A DNA stretch of 39,483 bases from the NCBI GenBank assembly GCA_015058185.1, contig SVCV01000003.1:1-39483 (forward strand). The letters are read 5' to 3'. Both the position numbers and the translations under genes were made by a program. The notes under the pieces are model-generated. The model was not told the origin of the DNA, searched no databases, and worked only from the letters and a program-made list of their open reading frames with translations. Shown in pieces: positions 1-6,503 of this stretch (position 1 is the first letter of the stretch; each line of letters starts with the position of its first letter). This stretch comes from Clostridiales bacterium (lineage in GTDB: Bacteria; Bacillota; Clostridia; Peptostreptococcales; Anaerovoracaceae).

Positions 1-1
1 A

Positions 2-1345
2 GGGGGCATTCCCTCACTGATCACACACGGGGAAAATGGTTTCCTCTTTGAGGCCGGTGATGTGGAGACTTTCGCCGAATATATTTACAAGCTTTCCGTG
101 GATCAGGACCTGCGCCGGACTTTGGCGGAAAACCTGTTCCAGCGTGCAAAGAACGAGTTCTCTTTGACCCATATGCGAGAAGAGCAGGAACGGGCCTATC
201 ACTGCATCAAGGTTCGTCAAAGCCGAAAGGGCCGTCAGGGCGCCGTTATCTGCGGTGCTTACGGCCGGGGAAATGCCGGTGACGAAGCCATTCTGAAAGC
301 CATTCTGATGCAGCTGAAGAAGACCGATCCGGATATGCCTTTCTGGGTCATGACCCGAAACAGAGAAGAGACCCGGGTAACTCACAAAGTCCGGGCTATG
401 TACATTTTCAATGTATTCGCTTTTATCAAACACCTTCGGAGTGCAAAGATCTTTGTAAACGGCGGAGGAAGCCTGATTCAGGACGTAACCTCCTCCCGGT
501 CTCTGTACTTCTATCTCTTTACCCTGATGATGGCCAAAGCCTGCGGCTGCCACGTTATCATGTATGGCTGCGGTATTGGTCCCATCAACTCTGCCCGTCA
601 CCGGAGACTGACTGCCAGAGTTCTGAACAAGAGTGCCGAAGTCATTACTTTGCGGGACAGCGTATCTTTGGAACTGCTGCAGGAAATGAAGGTCAACGCC
701 CCCCAGATCCTGCTGGCATCCGACCCCACCGTCACCATCGAAAAGTCCATGAATACTGCCGTATTGGGCGCTTTCATGGCAGAGGGGATCCCTGTCGATG
801 TGCCTAAGATCGGTTTCTGTTTGCGAAACTGGCCTACCTTCAATAACCCTGAAGCGGTGGCTGCTGCGGCGGACTATGCCTACGAAAAATACGGTGTACT
901 TCCCGTATTCATTCCCACAGAGATCCCCAAGGACTTCACTGCCGCTGAAAGCGTTACCCAGTACATGAAGGCTCCTTATCATATCTGTCGCCAGCGTCAC
1001 TCCGTGGAAGTTCTCATCGGTATGCTGGGCTCCATGAAAGCTGTTGTGGGTATGCGGCTTCACGCTTTGATCTTCGCTACCGCCGGCGGTGCCCCGGTTG
1101 TGGGGATTTCCTACGATATCAAAGTTGACAGCTTCCTGAAGGGCATCGGATCCGACTCCTGCATTCCTTTGGCCTCGCTGTCGGAAGAAAACCTGCGGGC
1201 AGAGATCGATAAAGCTATGATCCAGGGTCCCGAGTTTGTAGAAACTGCAGCAAAGCGGCTGCGCCAGATGGAACGGATCAATATCGATGCGGTAAAAGAC
1301 CTTTTGGAAGAAAGATCCGCAGTGAAGAGAGGAGGGGAGCGATAA
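2..1345 (+). CDS. csaB: Glycosyltransferase-CsaB fusion (polysaccharide pyruvyl transferase), 5' end cut by window
   Basis: The reading frame is open from base 2 and continues upstream of the window. The first ~70 residues, including ITHGENGFLFEAGDVETFAE, are the C-terminal end of a GT4-type glycosyltransferase (the sugar-nucleotide loop plus the last helix). After a short linker the CsaB-type pyruvyl transferase domain starts at GAVICGAYGRGNAGDEAIL, with INGGG-like (FVNGGGSLIQD), YGCGIGP and GMRLHALIFA motifs. CsaB adds ketal pyruvate to secondary cell-wall polymer, which is the ligand for SLH domains; an SLH protein is encoded at 11575-12696. The stop overlaps the next start (TAATG), implying translational coupling. 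The GTG at 62 is internal, so it is not the start. The fusion is an inference from one continuous frame; the missing N-terminus could show whether the glycosyltransferase part is complete. Confidence 0.9.
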   Translation, partial: GGIPSLITHGENGFLFEAGDVETFAEYIYKLSVDQDLRRTLAENLFQRAKNEFSLTHMREEQERAYHCIKVRQSRKGRQGAVICGAYGRGNAGDEAILKAILMQLKKTDPDMPFWVMTRNREETRVTHKVRAMYIFNVFAFIKHLRSAKIFVNGGGSLIQDVTSSRSLYFYLFTLMMAKACGCHVIMYGCGIGPINSARHRRLTARVLNKSAEVITLRDSVSLELLQEMKVNAPQILLASDPTVTIEKSMNTAVLGAFMAEGIPVDVPKIGFCLRNWPTFNNPEAVAAAADYAYEKYGVLPVFIPTEIPKDFTAAESVTQYMKAPYHICRQRHSVEVLIGMLGSMKAVVGMRLHALIFATAGGAPVVGISYDIKVDSFLKGIGSDSCIPLASLSEENLRAEIDKAMIQGPEFVETAAKRLRQMERINIDAVKDLLEERSAVKRGGER

Positions 1346-2487
1346 TGCGGCAAATCGTTTGTATTTCCACATCCACCTATCATCCCTTTCCCACCCGGAA
1401 ACAAAACGTTATGAACCGGTTGGAAGATGCGGAGGTCCTCTATATCGATCCTCCCATCAGCCTGATCGCACCTTTAAAGGATAAGAGCTTAAAGCCCCGG
1501 ATGAAGGCCCATAAGGCCCCCGGTGAGAAGGTTCGGGATCACATTACCGTCTTTTCTCCGCCTCCTGTTTTGCCCTTCTTCAACAAGTACCGCTGGATCA
1601 ATAACCGCAACCAAAAGAAGCTGGCCAAGTGGATCCGGAAAAAGATCAAAGAGGCGGGCTTTGAAAAGCCATATCTTTGGTGCTATTCTCCCACTTCCTG
1701 CGATTTGGTGGATAGAATCCCCAACAGCGGCGTGATCTACGACTGCGTTGACCGTCACTCGGCTTACCCCGGAATGATCGATCCTCAGGTGGTGGACAAG
1801 ATGGAAGAAGACCTGGCGCGAAAGGCCGATATGGTTTTCTGCACCGCTGCCGGCCTTTACGATACCTTAGTCAAATATAACGAAAATACGGTCATGATCC
1901 CTAACGGAGCCGCCTACGAACTGTTCGCAAAGGCTGCGGAAGGGGAGAAGGCTCCTGAGACGGTAAAGGGACCGGTTTTCGGTTTTGTGGGCATGCTCCA
2001 GGACTGCATCGCCTACGATTATCTGGAAGCCTTGGCAAAGACCTATCCCGAAGGCGAGGTTCGCCTTATCGGACGCTCTCTTCCCGGAGTGGATTTCTCC
2101 GCTTTGGAAAAGCTTCCCAATGTTAAGTTCCTGGGGCTTCTGCCGCAGACGGAACTTCCCGATCAGATCCGACAGTTTGACCTTTGTCTGAATCTGTTCA
2201 AAGAAAATGACCTTTCCAGAGATGTAAGCCCTCTGAAGTTTTATGAGTACCTGGCCACCGGCAAGCCTGTTGTCAGTACCCGGGTCCCCCTTCAGGTAGC
2301 GGACTTCGCAGATGTGGTATATATCGCGGAAAATAAAGAGGACTTCATTGAAAAATGCGGGCAGGCCCTGGGTGAATGGGACGATTCGAAGAAAGCCCGT
2401 CAAATGGAATATGGGCGGAATTGCTCCTGGGACAGCCGGGTCCGTCAAATGGAAGAGATCCTGAAAGAAAAAGGGATATTCAAATAG
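1345..2487 (+). CDS. Glycosyltransferase, TuaH-like
   Basis: This 380-aa protein has no signal peptide. It is a GT-B type glycosyltransferase resembling the teichuronic-acid enzyme TuaH: an N-terminal half with VIYDCVDRHSAYPGM and FCTAAGLYDTL, and a C-terminal donor-binding half with GFVGMLQDCIAYDYLE, IGRSLPGVDF and SPLKFYEYLATGKPVVST. The last motif, with its EYLATG, is the usual nucleotide-sugar site of family GT4. It starts inside the TAATG overlap with the CsaB fusion, with a GGAGGGGAG ribosome site just upstream. By position it adds a sugar to the wall polymer at the cytoplasmic face. The sugar cannot be read from the sequence. Confidence 0.87.
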   Translation: MRQIVCISTSTYHPFPTRKQNVMNRLEDAEVLYIDPPISLIAPLKDKSLKPRMKAHKAPGEKVRDHITVFSPPPVLPFFNKYRWINNRNQKKLAKWIRKKIKEAGFEKPYLWCYSPTSCDLVDRIPNSGVIYDCVDRHSAYPGMIDPQVVDKMEEDLARKADMVFCTAAGLYDTLVKYNENTVMIPNGAAYELFAKAAEGEKAPETVKGPVFGFVGMLQDCIAYDYLEALAKTYPEGEVRLIGRSLPGVDFSALEKLPNVKFLGLLPQTELPDQIRQFDLCLNLFKENDLSRDVSPLKFYEYLATGKPVVSTRVPLQVADFADVVYIAENKEDFIEKCGQALGEWDDSKKARQMEYGRNCSWDSRVRQMEEILKEKGIFK

Positions 2488-2502
2488 GAGGTTAATGAAA
2501 GA

Positions 2503-3012
2503 ATGAAAGTTGTAAACGAAAAAGGAAAACTGTTTGGGATCATCAACGTAGTGGACCTGGTGGTTTTGGTGGTGATCATCGCCGTGATCGCAGCCCTTGG
2601 TTCCCAGCTCTTCGGTCATAAGGTGACCGATGCAGTCTCTCCCCAGGTGGACCTGACTGCAGAAGTTGTAATTATCGGTGCCGCACCCAGACTGTATAAC
2701 GAAGTGGAAAGACAGGATCTGGTGGGTGAAAAGATGGTAGCCGGAAACGCTTTCCTGGATGCCTATGTAGAAGATGTATGGTTTGAAGATTATGTAGTAC
2801 AGGCCGTTACCGACGATGGCACCATTGTGGATGCCAAGGATCCTACGAAGAAGGATATCGTTTTTAAGCTGAAAGCTAAGGTCGCAGAAGACACTGCCAG
2901 CCCCAAGGTGGGCAGCCAGGAACTGCGGGCCGGTAAGACCTTTATCGTAAAGACCCAGACCTTTGAATGCAGCGGAACCGTACGCTATGTACAGATTGGC
3001 GAGGAAAAATGA
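2503..3012 (+). CDS. DUF4330-family membrane-anchored protein
   Basis: This 169-aa protein has one membrane helix near the N-terminus (about residues 17-40, VVDLVVLVVIIAVIAALGSQ) and a beta-rich outer domain. The opening KGKLFGIINVVDLVVL and the later PRLYNEVERQDLVGEKM fit the DUF4330 family, which is common in Clostridia beside exopolysaccharide or wall-polymer genes and has no established function. It lies 15 nt after the glycosyltransferase, with an AGGAGGTTAATGAAAG ribosome region, and overlaps the ligase gene by 4 nt (ATGA). The position suggests a helper of polymer assembly or export at the membrane; that is inference. Confidence 0.8.
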   Translation: MKVVNEKGKLFGIINVVDLVVLVVIIAVIAALGSQLFGHKVTDAVSPQVDLTAEVVIIGAAPRLYNEVERQDLVGEKMVAGNAFLDAYVEDVWFEDYVVQAVTDDGTIVDAKDPTKKDIVFKLKAKVAEDTASPKVGSQELRAGKTFIVKTQTFECSGTVRYVQIGEEK

Positions 3013-4655
3013 CAAACATCATAAAAGGAAGCTGTGTCTGCAGAGTGATCCTGTGGATCATTTCCGCATTTCGCAGTAACTGGCAGAAGGGGATCCTGGG
3101 AAGGATCTCTGCCGGGTGGAATCGTCATTTTGCGACCAGTGTCACCCGTCGCTTCTGCATCGCTTACTGTGAATTCCCGGAATACGTGCAGACTTCCCGA
3201 TATGCCAAAGTCCTTCGGGGCATTCGGGGGATCTTTGAACGGATCGGCGATGTCCTCCGTCAAAGTGTTTTTTATAAGGTGGTTTCCGCCTTGTGGGCTT
3301 TCTGGTTCTGGCTGACAAAGGGAAGTGTGGTAGGGAAGCTGATCAACAAGCTTCATGCCCGTCAATGGCTCCTCTTAGCCTTTACCATGTATCTGCCCAT
3401 CGAATATATGATCCGGGACACCCTGAAAATATCTTCTTTGGCATCGGTTTGGGAAGAACTTTTCCTGGTGCTGGCGGTCTTTTTGGTTCTCTGGCGGAGA
3501 GCTTTGAAAAAGGCCGAAAACCTGGATCGGGAAACCCCTTTGGATGCCTATATCCTGCTGTTTATGGCTGTGGGCCTTTTGCTCATGTCTTTGGTAAATC
3601 CCTGGCCGGCCATCGCTTTTGCAGGCTATCGGATCGTCATGGAATATATCCTTTGGTTCTTCATCATCATTCGCCTTATCGAGGATGATAAGGACATGAA
3701 GGTCATGTATGCCGGATTTATGATCATGGCCGGGCTCATTGCCCTCCACGGCTGCTATCAGTATGTCATCGGCGTTGAGATCCCGTCCTCCTGGACTACA
3801 AAGACTGAGGCCGGTGTTCGTACCCGTGTATTCTCTTTGACCGGAAGTCCCAATATCTTAGGCTCTCTGATGGTCATGACCACTCCCATGATGGCGGCAC
3901 TGGTCTATTTCTTCAAGAAGAAGATCTTCAAATTTGGAGCCTTCCTCATGACCGGTGCAATGTGCCTGTGCTTGCTCTTCACCTTCTCCAGAGGTGCCTG
4001 GGGCGGCATGGTCATCGCTGTAGTGATCTTTGCACTGATCATAGACCGTCGGATCATCGGACTTTTGGGTCTTGGGATCGCGGCCATTCTCATCGCGGTA
4101 CCCTCCATCACCAGCCGACTCACTTTCCTGTTCACTCCCGAATATGCGGAAGCTTCTGCTGCCGGCGGAAGAACCCTTCGCTGGGAGACCGGACGGGCCC
4201 TTCTTGCGGATTCCAATCCCTGGCTGGGATTTGGTCTTGGCCGCTTCGGCGGTGCGGTAGCCATGGATAATCAGGTGCTGGATGAAACCGATGAATTCCA
4301 GTATTTCTACATGGATAACTATTACCTGAAGACTTTGGTCGAAATGGGTTACCTGGGAATGATCTTCTTCATTCTCATGTTGGTGGTGTTCCTGATTTGG
4401 GGACTTCGGGCCATCTTCCGCAGTGACTTAAGCTTTATGGCAAATCCGGGCGATACTCTGGTAAAAGCCCAGGGGAACTATCGGGTTCTTACTGCAGGTA
4501 TTTTCTCTGGCATGTGCGGAGTTTTGGTTCATTGCTATTTCGAAAATATTTTCGAAGAACCCTATATGACTTCCTACTTCTGGGGACTTGCCGCCTTGCT
4601 CATGTATATGGGTCTTTTCCGACCGAAAGATCGGGCGAAAAAGGGGCTTGTCTAA
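3009..4655 (+). CDS. O-antigen ligase family (Wzy/WaaL-type) membrane protein
   Basis: This is a 548-aa polytopic membrane protein. The start at 3009 is chosen because ATGA overlaps the stop of the previous gene; an in-frame ATG at 2967 would overlap it much more. About 110 N-terminal residues are basic/aromatic and largely cytoplasmic, a longer lead than usual in this family. Some ten hydrophobic segments follow. The Wzy_C-type core reads FSLTGSPNILGSLM, FTFSRGAWGGM and the extracytoplasmic NPWLGFGLGRFGG followed by YYLKTLVEMGYLG. Family members transfer or polymerise lipid-linked glycans on the outer membrane face. Here it is last in the wall-polymer operon, so ligation or polymerisation of that polymer is the natural role. 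It is distinct from the second ligase-like gene at 32524. Confidence 0.87.
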   Translation: MTNIIKGSCVCRVILWIISAFRSNWQKGILGRISAGWNRHFATSVTRRFCIAYCEFPEYVQTSRYAKVLRGIRGIFERIGDVLRQSVFYKVVSALWAFWFWLTKGSVVGKLINKLHARQWLLLAFTMYLPIEYMIRDTLKISSLASVWEELFLVLAVFLVLWRRALKKAENLDRETPLDAYILLFMAVGLLLMSLVNPWPAIAFAGYRIVMEYILWFFIIIRLIEDDKDMKVMYAGFMIMAGLIALHGCYQYVIGVEIPSSWTTKTEAGVRTRVFSLTGSPNILGSLMVMTTPMMAALVYFFKKKIFKFGAFLMTGAMCLCLLFTFSRGAWGGMVIAVVIFALIIDRRIIGLLGLGIAAILIAVPSITSRLTFLFTPEYAEASAAGGRTLRWETGRALLADSNPWLGFGLGRFGGAVAMDNQVLDETDEFQYFYMDNYYLKTLVEMGYLGMIFFILMLVVFLIWGLRAIFRSDLSFMANPGDTLVKAQGNYRVLTAGIFSGMCGVLVHCYFENIFEEPYMTSYFWGLAALLMYMGLFRPKDRAKKGLV

Positions 4656-4657
4656 TG

Positions 4658-4684
4658 AAAAAACAGACCTTGACAGTCCGTTTT
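4658..4684 (-). terminator. Terminator of the toxin mRNA (minus strand)
   Basis: Read on the minus strand, the stem AAAACGGAC / GTCTGTTTT (9 pairs, one G-U) closes a 7-nt loop and ends in TTTTTTC. It lies beyond the whole antitoxin gene, so the toxin transcript would span about 4919 down to 4658. The loop (4669-4675) holds the antitoxin -35 box TTGACA on the other strand. Confidence 0.6.
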
Positions 4685-4698
4685 CCTCAGGTTATATT
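4670..4698 (+). promoter_or_regulatory. Strong sigma-A promoter of the antitoxin RNA
   Basis: TTGACA (4670-4675), 17-nt spacer, TATATT (4693-4698): a near-perfect consensus promoter with no convincing protein-coding gene downstream. The expected start is about 4705. Its strength relative to the opposing promoter fits an antitoxin RNA made in excess. Confidence 0.85.
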
Positions 4699-4704
4699 TT
4701 AGAT

Positions 4705-4791
4705 AAGGATTGCCGTCTTTGGTTGGGCGGCTGGTCCACGAATGGGTTCAGACCGCTTAGTCGCAAAGATTAGGCGGTCTGGTTATTTTTT
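4705..4791 (+). ncRNA. Putative type I antitoxin RNA (about 87 nt)
   Basis: The RNA is predicted from the consensus promoter at 4670-4698 and the intrinsic terminator at 4749-4791. It runs convergently to the 28-aa toxin gene and its T-tract overlaps the last codons and stop of that gene. If the toxin mRNA ends at about 4658, the RNA is fully complementary to the toxin mRNA 3' region. Its first 12 nt (AAGGATTGCCGT) and a later CTGGTCCAC are identical to the 5' end of the toxin mRNA, so it could also compete with the toxin mRNA's own fold-back. Organisation matches Fst/RNAII and TxpA/RatA type I systems; the sequence itself is not one I recognise. Confidence 0.72.
4749..4791 (+). terminator. 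Intrinsic terminator of the antitoxin RNA and upstream operon
   Basis: The 12-pair stem CAGACCGCTTAG (4749-4760) / TTAGGCGGTCTG (4770-4781), with two G-U pairs, has a 9-nt loop and is followed by GTTATTTTTT. It should also stop transcription from the wall-polymer operon. The minus-strand side has no T-tract, so the toxin transcript should read through it. Confidence 0.85.
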
Positions 4792-4869
4792 CCTGTAAAT
4801 TAACAGGCTTACAGTTACAACTCCAACTAATACGAGTACAAACTCAAATAAGCTTTCATATGTAACCAT
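4783..4869 (-). CDS. Type I toxin peptide, Fst/holin-like family (28 aa)
   Basis: The 28-aa peptide begins MVTYESLFEF and ends LLIYRKK. A short acidic head is followed by one hydrophobic membrane helix (about residues 7-25) and a basic tail. This is the layout and the typical M-x-T-Y-E-x-L opening of the 'putative holin-like toxin' / Fst-TxpA group, small peptides that insert in the membrane and depolarise the producing cell. The start has an excellent ribosome site, AAGGAGGTGG 4-5 nt upstream, which is masked in a hairpin (4874-4894). Expression is probably controlled by the convergent RNA at 4705-4791. It is too short for routine gene callers. Family assignment is by eye; a non-toxic small membrane peptide is the alternative. 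Confidence 0.82.
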   Translation of the reverse strand: MVTYESLFEFVLVLVGVVTVSLLIYRKK

Positions 4870-4873
4870 AATA

Positions 4874-4894
4874 CCACCTCCTTCCAGGAGGTGG
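4874..4894 (-). promoter_or_regulatory. Hairpin masking the toxin ribosome-binding site
   Basis: In the toxin mRNA CCACCTCCT pairs perfectly with AGGAGGTGG across a 3-nt loop. The 3' arm is the toxin's Shine-Dalgarno sequence, so translation should be blocked unless the stem opens. Equivalent SD-sequestering stems are a known feature of type I toxin mRNAs such as that of Fst. Confidence 0.85.
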
Positions 4895-4926
4895 ACCAGT
4901 CCGTCAAACGGCAATCCTTGCATATC

Positions 4927-4955
4927 ACTATAACATATTTAAAATAGTATTTCTA
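4927..4955 (-). promoter_or_regulatory. Toxin promoter (extended -10)
   Basis: On the minus strand, TAGAAA (4955-4950), 17-nt spacer, TATAGT (4932-4927), preceded by TG one base upstream (extended -10, TGTTATAGT). A start at 4919 would place both toxin and antitoxin transcripts on the same AAGGATTGCCGT 5' end. It is weaker than the opposing antitoxin promoter. Confidence 0.6.
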
Positions 4956-4993
4956 TACAAAAATGTAATTTAATGTAAAATATTGGATCGTAA

Positions 4994-5022
4994 AAACAGC
5001 ACGGTATTTTCCCGTGCTGTTT
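4994..5022 (-). terminator. Terminator after the PrcB-like gene
   Basis: The stem AAACAGCACGG / CCGTGCTGTTT (11 pairs, 7-nt loop) lies 5 bases beyond the stop of the minus-strand gene. It is followed on that strand by further T residues. The plus side also ends in T-rich sequence, so it may work in both directions. Confidence 0.85.
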
Positions 5023-5026
5023 TGTT

Positions 5027-5488
5027 TTACTCTGCGTATTGAACCTTTAATTCGATGCGGTCGGGCAGGGCGGTAAGGTCCGTTTCCGCCACCTGCAGGG
5101 GATAGGTGAGCTCCTGGGCTAAAGTCAGACCCGGCTCCGGATCCCGAAAGTCTGTATAGACAATGAGCACCTTTTGCTCATCCTCTTCCGCAAGTTCCAT
5201 TCTGGCAATGTTGATATCGTAGCCGGTGGACGGCTTTTCTCCCCGGGAGGCGATCACATACACCTTGTCATCCACCACACAGGCAAGGGCTCGCTCCATG
5301 GCCCGGTATTGGGGAATGACCTGGCTCGTAATGGACTGAGGGATCTCTGAGTCGCTGAGGATCCGAAAGTCCACAGCAGTCCCTCCGCTGAGACTGGTAC
5401 AGGCCATCAGTGCAATGATGATAATGATCACCGCCGCGATCACGACCTTTACGGCCTTTCCTTTACAGAAGCAAATGATTTTTTCCAC
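5027..5488 (-). CDS. PrcB-C domain protein, membrane-anchored or lipoprotein
   Basis: This 153-aa protein starts at GTG 5488, placed just after an AGGAGGGAG ribosome site; no ATG fits. An N-terminal helix (about residues 14-30, VVIAAVIIIIIALMAC) ends in LMAC, a possible but imperfect lipobox. The outer part has VYVIASRGEKPSTGYDINI, the signature of the C-terminal domain of PrcB, first known as a modulator of the dentilisin protease complex in Treponema; in Clostridia the domain occurs in many proteins of unknown role. It is the last gene downstream of tagA-transketolase. Its ribosome site lies in the arm of a terminator hairpin, which may limit its translation. Confidence 0.75.
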   Translation of the reverse strand: MEKIICFCKGKAVKVVIAAVIIIIIALMACTSLSGGTAVDFRILSDSEIPQSITSQVIPQYRAMERALACVVDDKVYVIASRGEKPSTGYDINIARMELAEEDEQKVLIVYTDFRDPEPGLTLAQELTYPLQVAETDLTALPDRIELKVQYAE

Positions 5489-5489
5489 T

Positions 5490-5547
5490 AAAAAACTCCC
5501 TCCTCCGAAGCATGATTACCGTTTGTAAACTCTATTCGGAGGGGGAG
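5490..5547 (-). terminator. Terminator hairpin overlapping the PrcB-like gene's ribosome site
   Basis: Minus strand: CTCCCCCTCCGAA (5547-5535) pairs with TTCGGAGGAGGGAG (5509-5496), 13 pairs with one bulged A, and is followed by TTTTTT (5495-5490). The loop is about 25 nt, larger than usual. The downstream arm contains the AGGAGGGAG ribosome site used by the gene starting at 5488. Confidence 0.65.
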
Positions 5548-5570
5548 CTTGTTATGCAGGGTATTTCCGC

Positions 5571-6503
5571 TTATTTCAGCAGATCCTTTACGGCTGCAGC
5601 GATGTCAGCTGCGGTGAGGCCGTAGGCGGCCATGAGTTCAGCGGGTTTGCCGGACTGGCCGAATACATCCTGTACGCCGATCATGCGCATGGGAACGGGG
5701 CAGTTCTTTGCCGTGACTTCTGCAACAGCAGATCCTAAGCCGCCCATGACAGAATGTTCTTCTGCGGTAACGATGCCCTTGGTTTCCTTTGCGGCCTTCA
5801 GGATGATCTCTTCATCCAAAGGCTTGATGGTGTGCATATCGATGACTCTGAGGCTGATGCCTTCTTCTGCCAGCTTTTCTGCAGCTTCCATAGCTTCGGC
5901 TACCATAACGCCGGTGGCGATTACGGTGCAGTCGGAACCGTCCTTCAGGCAAACGCCCTTGCCGATCTCAAATTCCTGGTCGTCATTGTAGAATACGGGA
6001 ACGGCAGCTCTGCCCAGGCGAACATATACGGGACCATCCAGTTCTGCGGCTGCCCGGATCAGCTTCTTTGCGGAAGGGGAGTCTGCAGGATTCAGAACGG
6101 TCATGCCGGGGATAGCTCTCATGAGAGCCAGGTCTTCATTGCACTGGTGGCTGGCACCGTCTTCCCCTACGGTAAGGCCTGCGTGAGTTGCGCAGATCTT
6201 TACGTTGGCGTGGGGATAGCCGATGGAGTTCCGGATGATTTCATAAGCTCTGCCGGATGCGAACATGGCGAAGGTGCTGGCGAAAACGGTCTTACCGGAA
6301 ACGGCCAGGCCTGCTGCGATGGCGTACATGTTCTGTTCGGCGATACCGATATTGAAGAAGCGGCCGGGATGTGCCTTTGCGAAAACCTTGGTCTGCGTGG
6401 AACCGGAAAGGTCTGCGTCCAGAACTACAATATTTTCATTTTCGGTGCCCAGCTGTGCCAGGATCTCACCATATGCCTGTCTGGTTGCGATTTTATCTGC
6501 CAT
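5571..6503 (-). CDS. Transketolase, C-terminal (pyrimidine-binding) subunit
   Basis: This 310-aa protein carries the Pyr and C-terminal domains of a split transketolase. It starts [15 protein letters not shown], and NIVVLDADLSGST and FFNIGIAEQNMYAIAAGLA carry the conserved glutamate that contacts the TPP aminopyrimidine. CATHAGLTVGEDGASHQ and the C-terminal LRVIDMHTIKPLDEE / TAEEHSVMGGLGSAVAE follow. With the N-terminal subunit it moves two-carbon ketol units between sugar phosphates (non-oxidative pentose phosphate path). Its start overlaps the stop of the N-terminal subunit gene in TAATG on the minus strand, so the two halves are translationally coupled. The split form is standard in Clostridia. 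Confidence 0.95.
   Translation of the reverse strand: MADKIATRQAYGEILAQLGTENENIVVLDADLSGSTQTKVFAKAHPGRFFNIGIAEQNMYAIAAGLAVSGKTVFASTFAMFASGRAYEIIRNSIGYPHANVKICATHAGLTVGEDGASHQCNEDLALMRAIPGMTVLNPADSPSAKKLIRAAAELDGPVYVRLGRAAVPVFYNDDQEFEIGKGVCLKDGSDCTVIATGVMVAEAMEAAEKLAEEGISLRVIDMHTIKPLDEEIILKAAKETKGIVTAEEHSVMGGLGSAVAEVTAKNCPVPMRMIGVQDVFGQSGKPAELMAAYGLTAADIAAAVKDLLK

Larger units (their letters stand above)
4705..4919. repeat. Interrupted inverted repeat at the 5' ends of toxin and antitoxin RNAs
   Basis: The left arm has AAGGATTGCCGT (4705-4716) and CTGGTCCAC (4731-4739). The right arm has GTGGACCAG (4891-4899) and ACGGCAATCCTT (4908-4919), so 21 of 21 bases pair in two blocks. Both RNAs begin with the same sequence. 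In the toxin mRNA the first 29 nt would pair with its own 3' part. Confidence 0.85.

Noticed and set aside
4655-4702. 15-codon reading frame (MKKQTLTVRF...) starting in TAATG at the ligase stop
   Set aside because: It lies across the antitoxin promoter and the toxin terminator, which explain the sequence better. No separate ribosome site is seen.
4874-4894. Palindrome read as a regulator operator
   Set aside because: It overlaps the toxin ribosome site in the transcribed leader, so an RNA hairpin is the simpler reading.
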